NCBI GenBank assembly: GCA_039105265.1
Contig: JAPFFF010000003.1
Location: 7,998,001 to 8,062,000, forward strand
Length of the DNA: 64,000 bases
Direction: 5' to 3'
DNA from: Tritrichomonas musculus
Taxonomy: Eukaryota; Parabasalia; Tritrichomonadida; Tritrichomonadidae
Part shown: positions 47,059-57,079 of the stretch, in pieces
How the letters are laid out: each line of letters starts with the position of its first letter
Numbering within the stretch: the first letter of the stretch is position 1
The notes under the pieces: generated by a model
Told to the model about the DNA's origin: nothing
Databases searched by the model: none
The model's input: the letters and a program-made list of their open reading frames with translations, nothing else
Position numbers and translations under genes: made by a program

Positions 47059-48640
47059 TCAAATAGGATTATTTGCGTTATTTTCATCTATTTTTGGAGA
47101 TGTATTTTCATAATCATAATCGTAATCGTAGTCACTCTCAACCTCAGATACTGCTCGCGTATTCGTATTCATAGACGTAATACAAGTAAGAGTAAGAACT
47201 CGAGTCTGATTCCGAATCATACAGATCGGAGAACTCTGGAACATATTCTTTCATTGCCTTCCTCTTTGCCCTCAAGTAAAAGATGATCAGGGCGACAGCC
47301 ACATTGATGAAAACGAACGAAACGCCAACGGTTGTTCCAACGGCAGCAGCGCTAGCTGGCTCGCCAAAGAAGCTGTTTCCAGACACGTTTGCTCTGTGAA
47401 AGCCTGCATCTCGAACTCCATCAGGATACTTCGATCTCTCAGGAAGGAGTGAATGGCGTGAAAGGGCTTGAAGACTCAAAATGAAAACTTTTCGAAGAAG
47501 TAAACTGATTACTAGCAGTGAAGTTATATGATACGAAATGATCTGATGATGTGAAGTGATCTGATGATGTGAAAAGAGCAGTTGGGAAGATGACGAAGAA
47601 CTCTTTGCTTGTGTAGCCAGAAGGGACTGAAGGAATAACATTGTCCTTATCAAAGGCGTCAAATGCGCAGACAGGCGGATTTGTTCCGTCGTATTGAATG
47701 AGAGTGATATGGGAGGATGCGAATGCTTCTTTATTTATGTTGTTCGCATTAATAAGAAAGTGTACCGAGCAGCTGCCTTCTTTTCCAGCCTGATAGAAGC
47801 CTCTCTCATCGATATCTGTGACGCCAGTGCCGATGACAATTTCAGTGAAACCCCTACAACCGTTGAAAGCGTTTTTATTGATTTTGATGACCTGTGAAGG
47901 AATTTCAATACGGCCGGTGAACTGACAATTTGAGAACAAACCGTCCCTAATTTCAGTGAGACCCTGACCAATTGTCAGACGACCGTTTAATTCTCTACAA
48001 TGAGCCAAAGCGCCATCACTACAAAAAGTGACTGTGTCAGGAATAATTAGGTCCCCTCTAAGTCCCCCACATTGGCGAAAAGCTTCTCTCCCAATCCTGA
48101 CGAGGCCGTTTGCCAGCTTCACTTCACCATTGATATTTGAGCACCCATAGAAGCACTACACGCCGACACGAGTAATCGCGTCCGGTATCAGGATGTCGCC
48201 TGCAAAGTTTTTGTTCTTAAAAGCATAGTTATAAGGTGCCAGTAAATTTGCTGCTTTCAAAGGCGGAATTCTGAATTTCTATGACTGAATCGGGGACGAT
48301 CAAATTCCCCTGAAATCCTTTACAATCGCGAAAAACGCCGTTTCCAATTTCTTCTAAGTTTGGAGAATTGAAAATCAAATCTTTTAGTTTTTCACATCTT
48401 ATGAATGCTTGGGTTCCTATCGTTTTTACCTTTAGCGGAATTGTTAATATGCTTAAATAGATGGTTGGTTATCAGAAAAAGTTTTAAACTTTTATTAATG
48501 CTTTCTGAGGTATATGCGATAAGCAAGCGAGTAAGTGTTAGAAGCTTTATATTATTTGCTGAAAACTGGGGAAAAGAAATAATTATTGCCTGCAAACAAG
48601 CTTCTATTTGGAATTTCCGTGAGGGTAAACAATTTTAGTC
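47059..48640 (-). pseudogene. BspA-like leucine-rich-repeat surface protein pseudogene
   Basis: The minus strand carries BspA/TpLRR-type repeats, such as IGREAFRQCGGLRGDLIIPD, FTGRIEIPSQVIKINKNAFN and EKLKDLIFNSPNLEEIGNGV. A Ser/Phe-rich spacer, a membrane segment (AAAVGTTVGVSFVFINVAVA), a basic cytoplasmic stretch and an acidic Tyr-rich tail (ENTSPKIDENNANNPI) follow. This is the usual architecture of trichomonad BspA-like surface proteins, implicated in host-cell contact. The reading is broken: stops near 48161 and 48215-48225, a frameshift between the LRR part and the membrane segment near 47440, and another in the tail near 47150. The 5' end fades out near 48640 without a start. GC is far above the surroundings, as in active BspA genes, so decay is recent. 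Confidence 0.8.
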
Positions 48641-48938
48641 ACTATTGTATCATAATATAATATAATATAAATATACTTTATCTTTGAGTTTCTGTCGTAA
48701 TTGTTTTAATTTATTCTTTTGAAATTAATGAATATTAAGGTATTTTCTCAGCTTTTAATGCAGAAATATATATCATATCAGAAAAAAAATTTATCCAAAT
48801 ACCTTCATATCACAATATATAATAATTTATTTCACATAAATAAAAATTTATCATAAAAAAAGTCACTCTAAATTTATATAAATATAATAGATTAGAATTA
48901 ATATGTGAATAGTTCATTTATTTATTTGTTTGCATGGC

Positions 48939-49457
48939 TTATTTGAAGAGCCTTGCAACTTTTTTTTCTGTACTTTCTTTTCCTGATTCTGAACTATGTT
49001 TTGCATATGCTTCTTTGTCTTTTTTAATTTGTTCCTCAAATTTTGCTTCTGTATTTAATTCATTTGGTACGAGTTTTTGTTGATTGTTATCTTTTGATAG
49101 AGTTTCTTTATATTCTTTTTTATCAATAACTTTTTGAACAAGTTCTAGCTGTTCCAAAATTGTTTTTTGGTCAGCTTCATTTTCAATTTGTGAAACATTT
49201 GAAGAATTTATCATTACTTGAATGCCAAGTTCTTTCATTACATCGTTAGCTAATTGAAGATTCTTCTGATGATCTTCTAGATTTAGCATATAGTAATTAA
49301 TTTTTCTTGGATAATAAAAATCAAGCAAAGCGCAAATTGCTAAATCATATGGCTTAAAACCAAGAACTTTGGGATATGTTTGGGTTCGTTGAACAGCCCA
49401 AGATTTTACTTTTAATTGTTGAAGTGAAAGGTTTTCGCTATTAATTTCTGTTTGCAT
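48939..49457 (-). CDS. Calponin-homology-like domain protein with coiled tail
   Basis: A 172-aa protein. Residues about 13-70 resemble the later helices of a calponin-homology domain: YDLAICALLDFYYPRKINYY, LNLEDHQKNLQLANDVMKEL and GIQVM align with the family's D-G-L-A-L-C-A-L..., L-x-P-x-x, N-x-x-L-A-F-x-x-A-E-x-L-G-I pattern. The rest is highly charged and helical (LEQLELVQKVIDKKEYKETL; EAKFEEQIKKDKEAYAKH). Such half-CH plus coiled-coil proteins occur in actin and flagellar contexts, so a cytoskeletal link is inferred. The ATG has an initiator TCATTT just upstream. A single CH domain need not bind actin by itself. Confidence 0.7.
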   Translation of the reverse strand: MQTEINSENLSLQQLKVKSWAVQRTQTYPKVLGFKPYDLAICALLDFYYPRKINYYMLNLEDHQKNLQLANDVMKELGIQVMINSSNVSQIENEADQKTILEQLELVQKVIDKKEYKETLSKDNNQQKLVPNELNTEAKFEEQIKKDKEAYAKHSSESGKESTEKKVARLFK

Positions 49458-49463
49458 AATATA

Positions 49464-49469
49464 AAATGA
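49464..49469 (-). promoter_or_regulatory. Initiator-like box TCATTT of the CH-like gene
   Basis: TCATTT on the minus strand with predicted start near 49467, 10 bases before the ATG at 49457. Confidence 0.6.
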
Positions 49470-49511
49470 TTTTTGGGCTATGGAAATCAGAAAACATCAG
49501 ATAAATTTTAA

Positions 49512-49652
49512 TTCAATGAATATATGGCAGCTCAATACAAAAAATTAAATGCATGCATTCAAAAATATAAAAAAATTCTTTTTTGATATTGAAAAATGTT
49601 TTTCTATATGCTAATAAAAAAAAAATGTACTCTCTGCCATATATTCATTGAA
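49512..49652. repeat. Fold-back element with 19-bp perfect arms
   Basis: TTCAATGAATATATGGCAG at 49512-49530 is repeated exactly in inverted form at 49634-49652, enclosing 103 AT-rich bases. No clear target duplication is seen. It lies about 45 bp upstream of the CH-like gene's initiator. It may be a miniature transposon or a large hairpin. Confidence 0.75.
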
Positions 49653-50029
49653 ACATTATCAAATTATAATTAAATTAGAAGAAAGATCAATCTATTTAAA
49701 AAAACGATAAAAATGAAATATCGTTGATACCATTGAAAAATTTTAAAATTTTTTATTTAAAATTTGAATGCTCATTAAAATATTTTCTTTTTTTTTTCCT
49801 CTCATATAGCATTAATAAATGGGCATTAATCCAATATTAACAAAAAATTATGTTATTTATCATTACTTTAAAGCAATTTTATTCAAATAATTTTATGATA
49901 ATATTTTAAATACTTACATTAATATTAAATAACTTTTGTTTCATTATTTAAGATACAAATAACTATATACATTCTTTGTTTTGATATTATTACATTGTAT
50001 AAATGATTATTAAATTAAAAAAAAAAGTA
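49653..50029. other. Gene-free spacer
   Basis: AT-rich, downstream of the phosphatase gene. No supported feature. Confidence 0.7.
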
Positions 50030-51577
50030 TCATGTATATTTTTTATTCAACATTGGTAAACAACTTTGATTAAGAGAATTCTTTTTATTAACATTATCAT
50101 TACTACTTACTACATCATTTCGTTTATTTGTATTCAAGCAGGATATATTCTTTTTAATTTGTTGATTATTTAGAGAAGCAGAACAGTGAAGATGCTTTCT
50201 TATATACAGTCCTATGTCAAATGAAATCGATGAGCCAAAAGATTCTCTTCTACTTGGATGTGATTTGACTAATTTTGTCGGAGATATTAAATCTGATTCT
50301 TTTTTAATACTAAAAAAGAGATTCTTATTAATATCGCTTTTTTCCTGATCAGCCAAACCTGCATAACTTGATCTTGAGTTAGCATCAAACTGAGAAAGAG
50401 TTAATTTTGATTCTTCATATTGGTCGAATGGCTGGACTTTGAAGAAAATTGTATCGAACTTTTTGAGACGATAAAAAGGTTCGAAAGAAATTGATTCAAC
50501 TCTATCATTTTTCTTAAAAATTTTTATAATTCCCCTTTTATTTCCCATATCGTGATTGTAAGACGATGCTGAAAAAACGGTTATGCACTTTTCATTGAAA
50601 TTATCTTCAACTCCTTCTCTAACGCATTCGTGAGCTCTAAATATTCTCTGAAGATTATTTTTTTTCAAAAAGTTCAAAACGGCGGTTTCATTGAAAAGTT
50701 TCCCTCTGCCTCTCGGATTGTCAACGTAAACCTGACGAGACTTTGGAGCCGGATCGCCCCAAAGAATGTCAGTCAGCAAGATATTTTCGTCAAAAGTATA
50801 AATTGGTCTTTGAATGAATTTATTCAATTGGTCAACTCTATCAAAATGAGGCGATAAGCCGCCATGGATGCAAAAAGAAGAATTGTTTACAACTGCTGCA
50901 AATGGGAGATAAGAAAAAGCTTCAATAAAAGATTCGTAAAGCTTCTCTGTATATTTGTAACAATCTATATTGGTGTGATTTGCGAAATAACTATCGCATA
51001 ATTCCTCTGGTGAGTTGCCATCGAAAAGATAATCGTCAAAATCTTCTTCGAAGTCAATGTAAGTTATGTCATTGAAATAGTTTTGGTGTCTGTTGATTTT
51101 ATTAATCTTTTTTGGATTATGATAATGGAGGATTTCTTTCTTAAACCCATAAATTGAGCATATTGTGTCGAATTCATGATTCCCTCTAAGTAAATAAAAC
51201 TTCTCTGGATTCATGATTTTATATGAAAATAATAACGTTATGCATTCTATAGAAAAATTGCCTCGATCAACATAATCACCTAAAAAAACAACTTTCGATT
51301 GATCCGTTGATATGAAATGTAGTATCCTTAATAAATCATGAAAACTTCCATGAATATCTCCAACCACAATCACATCTCCATCGAGTTTTATAATGTTCTC
51401 TTCGTTTTCAAATATTTGTTTAGCATCTTCACATAAATCAATAAGCAATTTTTGATCAAATGAAGGAATCGGATTTGATTCTTCGGCTTGAGAATTTCCA
51501 ACTTTAAAAAGTTTATCTAAAGAAAGATTTAAAAGCGTAGAATAAGTTGTTAAAATGTAAGATGCATGTGTAGCCAT
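50030..51577 (-). CDS. PPP-family Ser/Thr protein phosphatase with a central insertion
   Basis: A 515-aa metallophosphatase of the PP1/PP2A/PP2B superfamily. All signature motifs are present from the ATG at 51577: GDIHG (73-77), GDYVDRG (100-106), RGNHE (131-135), CIHGG (236-240), ILWGDP and the later FRAHE. These supply the two-metal site and the catalytic histidine, so activity is expected. Between RGNHE and CIHGG there are about 105 residues instead of the usual 50, an insertion of roughly 55 acidic/aromatic residues (about 150-205). The C-terminal 120 residues are Ser/Asn/Lys-rich and may bind partners. I prefer 51577 over an upstream TTG because an initiator TCATTT lies 27 bases upstream of it. 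Confidence 0.92.
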   Translation of the reverse strand: MATHASYILTTYSTLLNLSLDKLFKVGNSQAEESNPIPSFDQKLLIDLCEDAKQIFENEENIIKLDGDVIVVGDIHGSFHDLLRILHFISTDQSKVVFLGDYVDRGNFSIECITLLFSYKIMNPEKFYLLRGNHEFDTICSIYGFKKEILHYHNPKKINKINRHQNYFNDITYIDFEEDFDDYLFDGNSPEELCDSYFANHTNIDCYKYTEKLYESFIEAFSYLPFAAVVNNSSFCIHGGLSPHFDRVDQLNKFIQRPIYTFDENILLTDILWGDPAPKSRQVYVDNPRGRGKLFNETAVLNFLKKNNLQRIFRAHECVREGVEDNFNEKCITVFSASSYNHDMGNKRGIIKIFKKNDRVESISFEPFYRLKKFDTIFFKVQPFDQYEESKLTLSQFDANSRSSYAGLADQEKSDINKNLFFSIKKESDLISPTKLVKSHPSRRESFGSSISFDIGLYIRKHLHCSASLNNQQIKKNISCLNTNKRNDVVSSNDNVNKKNSLNQSCLPMLNKKYT

Positions 51578-51600
51578 AACAAATATGTTTATAAATAGAA

Positions 51601-51606
51601 AAATGA
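51601..51606 (-). promoter_or_regulatory. Initiator-like box TCATTT of the phosphatase gene
   Basis: TCATTT on the minus strand with predicted start near 51604, about 27 bases before the ATG at 51577. It helps decide the start codon. Confidence 0.5.
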
Positions 51607-53073
51607 AATAAAATTCTTCTATTGAATATTTCAATTCTCACAAAATTGAAACATTGAATTGTTTACCCAAATAAAAAACTGTTTAAAATATTGAGTTTTT
51701 ACTTAAAAAAATCAAGAAAAAAATGGGGTTTAACACCATATATTTATTATCTCATTTCTACTATTTAATTTCTTTTCAATTGAAATTATTATAATTATTC
51801 ACAATGATTTTTATTTTTATTCCTTTGCCAATTTGCCAACATTGAGATATGGCATCAATAATCATAATGAAAAAATGGAATTATTTCTAATTCATTTTTA
51901 TGGATATTGAATAAATAAAAAAAATTGAAATAAGTTAATTTTCAAAGCAATTGTTATATTTCTCAAAAAGAAGTATTGAAAATTTACTTTTGAGAGATTT
52001 CGATATATCTTTCTTTAAAAAAAAATATTTTTCCATTATTATGGAAAATAAATTTCAATTTGAAAAAATTTTGTATATATTAGATTTAAAATATATATTT
52101 TAGTATTTATATATATATAATATTATGATGTAGGTTGTTTATTGTGTAATATTGCACCATTATTCAGTTAAGAATTTAATTTTCAGCATAAATCAATTTA
52201 ATTTATATCTGTATATTTAAATGCAAAACTAAAATATTATAATTTTTGGATTTTAATGAAATATTTTTTGATTATTTTTCTATCAAAACTGAAAGAAAAA
52301 TATAATTATCAGAAAATATTTCAATTTTTTCAAATTATAAATTGAATACATTAATCAAAATATCTGAAAATATTACAAAAGTATAAAAATCATTTTATTT
52401 CAAATTTTAATTCAATTATCTTCTTTCAATTCTATAAGCTTTTTTAGTTGCATTTCAATCAAATAGCTATAAAATAAATTATAATTTGCACCAATTATGT
52501 GTATCACTCAATATTATCTAATGAATATAAATTTTCAAAACCACATTGATAGATATTTTTAAAAAAATTAAAAAAAACCTTTTTCTGGTTTGTTTAAAAA
52601 AAATAAAATTATATTATAAAATAAGATAAGATAATTTTGAAGATGAAAAAATAGTATTTTTTTACCCGAAGATTTAAAGTTATAATTTCATTTTAATAAA
52701 ATACTAGGTTCTTTTTGAAAAGAGTTTTAGAGTGAAAACCAATATGTTTATTAATTAATCATATGTTATTCAAAAATAATAATAATAATATTTTATACAA
52801 ATATTTAAAACTAGTTATTTTGTATATATGGATTTAAATACACAGGTATTAAGCATTAAATGAAATTTCATTTTTAATTAGAATCATGCTCAAACTGTGA
52901 TGCTTCTATGAAATTGGAAAACTGTTAAAATCATTTTTTCATGCCAGCATGTAATTTGATGAGTTGTATTTGAAATTCAGATTCTACCGATCTGAAATTT
53001 CAATCAACTTTTTCAAAACAATCAAAATAAAGAAAAAGTATTGTGGCCTATAGGCTAACGAAGTTATTGGTTT

Positions 53074-53114
<41 letters not shown>

Positions 53115-53293
53115 TATTTAATAAACTCATTCATTCAAAGATGAGAATAAAATTTATTTATTCTAGTCAATTTCTATAAACAAAATAAAACTCTCTAACT
53201 TTTTCAAATATTCAATTGAAACTGTTTGCAATGTAATAATTACTTGAGCGCAGGAACATCGTAGTCATCTTGTTGATGAGAAAAATAGATTAT
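51607..53293. other. Gene-free AT-rich spacer
   Basis: No gene on either strand. An A36 run occupies 53077-53112, preceded by a less AT-rich stretch (GTGGCCTATAGGCTAACG near 53043). I see no transposon ends here. Confidence 0.65.
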
Positions 53294-53479
53294 ATCAAAA
53301 ATAGTATTAGCCAACCGTCATAGCTCACAATTTTTTGTGAGAAAATATCATATAGACGAATTTCATTTATCTTCTGAATTTTTCTGAACTTAAATGAATG
53401 AAGTGAAAAATAATAGAAAAAATGATCGTTAAAATTTTATTAATGTTTTTAAAATATTTTGGAAAATAATTATTCTTTC

Positions 53480-53665
53480 TGAATGGAATAAATATTTCCC
53501 ATTCTAATTCCTAATTCTTCATTTAACAAATCATCAGATTTGTTATAGTTCTTTTTTCCGAAAATAAATTTCAGATGAGAAAAGAGTCGCTCTACTACTG
53601 CCTCGTGCAAGGCATATTTAGCATTTTTATAGCCAATTCTGCCAAACGATTCATCCCAGAAACTT
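53480..53665 (-). pseudogene. hAT transposase C-terminal dimerisation-domain remnant
   Basis: On the minus strand a frame reads FWDESFGRIGYKNAKYALHE, then AVVERLFSHLKFIFGKKNYN, then LLNEELGIRMGN. The A-V-V-E-R-L-F-S block is the hallmark of the hAT C-terminal (hATC) dimerisation domain, followed as usual by a K-x-I and an L-L-x-x-x-L-x-I-R-M-x-N helix. A stop lies upstream at about 53661. No RNase H-like catalytic core is present, so only the tail survives. Confidence 0.8.
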
Positions 53666-54176
53666 GTCTTATATTATTCTAAAAATCAAATGGATCAGTT
53701 TCTCCAAAATATATCAAGTATTAGTAAAAAAATATCGTTTTATTTTTTTCTTTACAAAAAGGGCAGCAACTGTAAATTAACAGATGCCCAACATATATAA
53801 TTCCATATTTAGCAAATTATTTAACATTTGCTTTGAAATATCGATTGGTATTTGCGTTATCAATTGATAATAGCGTTTTTATTAATAATTCACTTCCAGC
53901 TGGGAGAGTAATTATGGAAAAAAATGAAAATTTACATAAAAATAATAAAAAAATATTTTTTTTTTTGCGAATAATATGAATAATAATAAAAAATTAATTA
54001 TACTTTTATTAATATGTATCATTAACAAATAAATATTTATGAATATAAATATAAATCTTACATATTTTTTGAGATATAGTTAAAATTATTTCTTGAGTTT
54101 TACTTTAATTCAAAATGTATTCTCAAAATATACGGGCTTAATTGAAATTAATTTGAATTGATAAATGACGGTTGGC

Positions 54177-54919
54177 CAGGGATGGTAAAAGAGTAACTCG
54201 AGTAAACTCGGGTAAATAAACGGTTTCTACTCGAAATTTACTCGGGAAAATGTTCGAGTAAACCGTCTACTCGAGAGTGAAATTTTTTAATTCACATTTC
54301 ATCATTTTCGAGTATTTTCTGTCAATTACTCTGAGTAAAATTGATTATTTAATAATAAAGTATTTTTGTATAAAATAAAAAGCTTATTTATCTTATTTAA
54401 AATATTTTTATTTCTTATCTACTTTTGGTTATTTAAATAAATCAAAATAATTTATGTTCAAATGTAAATATATATGTTTTAATGAAATTTTGTGTCATAT
54501 ACAATCATTTTATTCATAAATTTAATAAACCAAAGTAAAGTTTGTAAAAAGATTGCTTTAATTCAATTTGGAATTAAATTTATTGTAATTAAGAATACCA
54601 TCAATAAGTAATTAAAATCTTATTTTTTTTTAGTATTTATCATTTGTATAGTAAATAAATAAAAAAGCTTTTGAAATGTATTCTAAAAACTATTTTTATT
54701 AAAAAAAAAAAAAAAAAAAAATGGGAGTCGAACCAGTGATTACGAGTAAACTCGAGTAAATAAGTTATAATTGAATAGCATGAGTAAAGACGAGTAAAAA
54801 TAAATTTAAAAACGGTTTTTTTACTCGAGTTTACTCGAGTAATATAGAGTACGAGGCTTACTCGAGTAAGAAAAATTTTCGAGTAGCCTTTCTTTACTCG
54901 TACTCGATTTCCATCCCTG
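54177..54919. mobile_element. hAT-type MITE with subterminal ACTCGAGTAAA repeats (743 bp)
   Basis: The ends are CAGGGATGG and its inverted copy CCATCCCTG, flanked by an exact 8-bp duplication CGGTTGGC (54169-54176 and 54920-54927). CAGGG ends plus 8-bp TSD are classic hAT. Near both ends the words ACTCGAGTAA and CTCGAG recur many times in both orientations, as expected of subterminal transposase-binding sites. There is no coding capacity; an A21 run lies in the middle (54701-54721). It inserted into the terminal repeat of the older hAT relic, so it is the younger element. Confidence 0.85.
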
Positions 54920-54943
54920 CGGTTGGCTAATACTAATCAAAAA

Positions 54944-55516
54944 TGACGATAATTTTTTATTTTTAATATCATATTTGCTTTTGTTAATATATAAGTGAAT
55001 GCATTATTAAATATCTATTAAATTGTTTATTTAAAGCCCTTATAATTTTGCAACTTCTTTGAAAAAATAGATAAAATTACAGTTTGCAATTTTTAATGGT
55101 TTATAATGAATATATTTAAATAAAACAATTTTTTTTTTTAAAAAAAAAAAAAAAAAGTCTCTTATCTGTAATTGATGTTTTGATTGTGTGCTAAACAAAT
55201 TGAGCTTTTTGATAAGTTTTTTTATGATGTATAAAATATTGAATGAGAAAAAATATTTACAACAAAATAGTATGCAAAATATATTATGAATTTACAAGTA
55301 TATTTCATTTATAATTTAGTATATATATTTATTATATAGCATAGAGTATATATATATATTTAAATCTAAATATCTTATGTATTAATAACAATATTTAAAA
55401 AATGACCAAAATTTTATTTAGTACAAATAAAAAAAAAATATTCTGAATTTTATTTATTTTTTTGTAAATAATTTAATTTTTCAATTATGTAATTGAATTT
55501 TCAAATAAAAAAAAAG
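54944..55516. other. Gene-free spacer upstream of the kinase gene
   Basis: AT-rich, with a T9/A17 block near 55131-55156. No gene. Confidence 0.65.
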
Positions 55517-55522
55517 TCATTT
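55517..55522 (+). promoter_or_regulatory. Initiator-like box TCATTT of the kinase gene
   Basis: Predicted start at 55519, 31 bases before the ATG at 55550. This favours the ATG over an upstream TTG at 55493. Confidence 0.45.
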
Positions 55523-55549
55523 ATAAAAACTATCATAAAATACTTTGCA

Positions 55550-56524
55550 ATGCTAGATCTCATATCTATCAAAGAAGCCCTATCTCATCATGGCTATGAA
55601 TACGAAGGATTCATTGGGAGAGGAGGGTTTTCAAATGTTTTTTTGTGCAAAAGTACAAAATACAATCAAACATTTGCTGTTAAAAAAGGAGAAAAAGATC
55701 ATATGACGAAAGTAGAGTTCGATCACCTGATTTCTCTTGATCATTCAAATATTATTAAGCTGTATGATGTATTTAATGATCACGAATCCCAATATCTTGT
55801 AATGGAGTATTGTCCAAATGGCACAATTCTTAATAAAGGTTGTCTTTCATACGATAAATTTGTTTATTATGCAAAACAAATTCTAGAAGCTCTTGCTTTT
55901 TGCCATGCTAACAACATTGTTCATGGTGATATCAAGCCAGATAATATCTTACTTGACCAATATGATCGCATTAAACTTGCTGATTTTGGTCTTGCTAGAC
56001 AATTTGATATTAATGAAAAATCTTCTGATAAATGCGGCCCAATGATGCTGTTTCCCCCTGAAATGTTTAACATGGATGAAATTGATCCTTTTAAAGCTGA
56101 TATATATGAACTTGGCGTCACTTTTTATTATATGGCAACAGGTTCTTATCCATATCAAAGAATTAAAGCCAATGATCTTAAAAATGCTTTTTTAAAAACA
56201 GATATCTTTTCTACAAAAAATAAAATTCATCCTAAAATTAAGGAATTAATTGACAAAATGGCAGAAAGAAATGCAAAAGAACTATTGACAGCTGAAAAGT
56301 TGCTTAAATTACCAATTTTTTTGCCAAAAATTGTTAATAAGCAATTGAATTTTTATAATACGGCAGGATATCGCACAAAATCAAACATGTGCTTAGAATC
56401 TATGAGGATTGATTTAAATCAGCCTCAAGCTCAGTCAACAGATGTTTTAACATATAGAAGCATTAATATTAACCCAAAAATTTTGAAGATGAATCGTATA
56501 TTTCAACCTAAAAGAACTTTTTGA
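55550..56524 (+). CDS. Ser/Thr protein kinase, 324 aa
   Basis: The kinase domain spans about residues 15-265. Visible are the glycine loop IGRGGFSNV, FAVKKGE with the ATP-anchoring Lys, HGDIKPDNILL with catalytic Asp 127 (His-Gly-Asp replaces His-Arg-Asp), DFGL at 145-148 and a PPEMF in place of APE. The missing HRD arginine and the sequence KCGPMMLFPPEMF suggest activation-loop phosphorylation is not required in the usual way. It resembles CAMK/NEK-like trichomonad kinases in overall pattern. The C-terminal 60 residues (from about 266) are Asn/Gln-rich with no domain. It should be catalytically able because Lys, Asp and DFG are present. The gene stands alone after the transposon nest. Confidence 0.88.
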   Translation: MLDLISIKEALSHHGYEYEGFIGRGGFSNVFLCKSTKYNQTFAVKKGEKDHMTKVEFDHLISLDHSNIIKLYDVFNDHESQYLVMEYCPNGTILNKGCLSYDKFVYYAKQILEALAFCHANNIVHGDIKPDNILLDQYDRIKLADFGLARQFDINEKSSDKCGPMMLFPPEMFNMDEIDPFKADIYELGVTFYYMATGSYPYQRIKANDLKNAFLKTDIFSTKNKIHPKIKELIDKMAERNAKELLTAEKLLKLPIFLPKIVNKQLNFYNTAGYRTKSNMCLESMRIDLNQPQAQSTDVLTYRSININPKILKMNRIFQPKRTF

Positions 56525-57079
56525 AAGAGCTCTTGGGAATTGTTATAAATTCTTTGTTATAAAAATTTGTATATACCTTTATTATAATAGAATTAAGTCA
56601 GTGAAACATTTTTTATGTGCTTCATTTCCTGTTTCAACTAGATTTTATATAAAAGTAGTATAAAACATAAAATATCTTTTTATATATTCAATAATCAAAA
56701 AAATAAATTGAAAATTAAAAACATTATTCTATTATTGGATTCTATATTAAAATATATTTAACAAAGGAAAGGAATAAAATATCTTCTTTATTATTAAATG
56801 CTTATATTATGAAATTTTGGTTTTGTTTTATAAATGTATATATAGTTTTATACATTTTTGATGTTTTTTTTAAAGTACATTATTTAAAATCAATCAAATT
56901 CTAAAAATATAATTATGGATTGATATGAAAATTAGCAATTCGCATTTTAAAAAGTGTCGATATCATTTTTATTTATGCTATTTTTCATTGTAATTCACAT
57001 TTTATATTGCATTAAAGAATTATATTAATTATGATAATATAGTTTTAAAGAAATAATCATAAAAGAGAAATTAAAAGCT
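56525..57079. other. Convergent intergenic spacer
   Basis: The kinase and transporter genes converge here. AT-rich, nothing further supported. Confidence 0.7.

Larger units (their letters stand above)
53302..54935. mobile_element. hAT transposon relic, interrupted by a second element
   Basis: The left terminal inverted repeat TAGTATTAGCCAACCGTCAT (53302-53321) is matched at the right end, where its complement reads ATGACGGTTGGC then TAATACTA, split by the insertion at 54177-54919. The 8-bp duplication ATCAAAAA flanks both sides (53294-53301; 54936-54943), perfect in both copies. An 8-bp TSD and the internal hAT-type dimerisation-domain remnant place it in the hAT superfamily. Without the insert and its duplicated target it is about 880 bp, so it is internally deleted and could not move by itself. 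Perfect TSD and ends suggest moderate age. Confidence 0.85.

Noticed and set aside
51577-51634. N-terminal extension of the phosphatase from a TTG
   Set aside because: There is no ATG in the extension, and the initiator box lies inside it, just upstream of the ATG at 51577.
53040-53112. A-box-like GTGGCCTATAGGCTAACG followed by A36, suggesting a SINE
   Set aside because: The A-box spacing is one base short, there is no B box, and no target duplication or second copy is seen.
54715-54745. tRNA-like T-loop (reverse strand GGTTCGACTCCCA before a T run) in the inner MITE
   Set aside because: The T-stem does not pair (ACTGG against CCCAT) and no acceptor, D or anticodon arm can be drawn. It is a chance B-box resemblance.
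55493-55549. N-terminal extension of the kinase from a TTG
   Set aside because: It starts with TTG, is lysine/isoleucine filler, and the initiator box falls within it.
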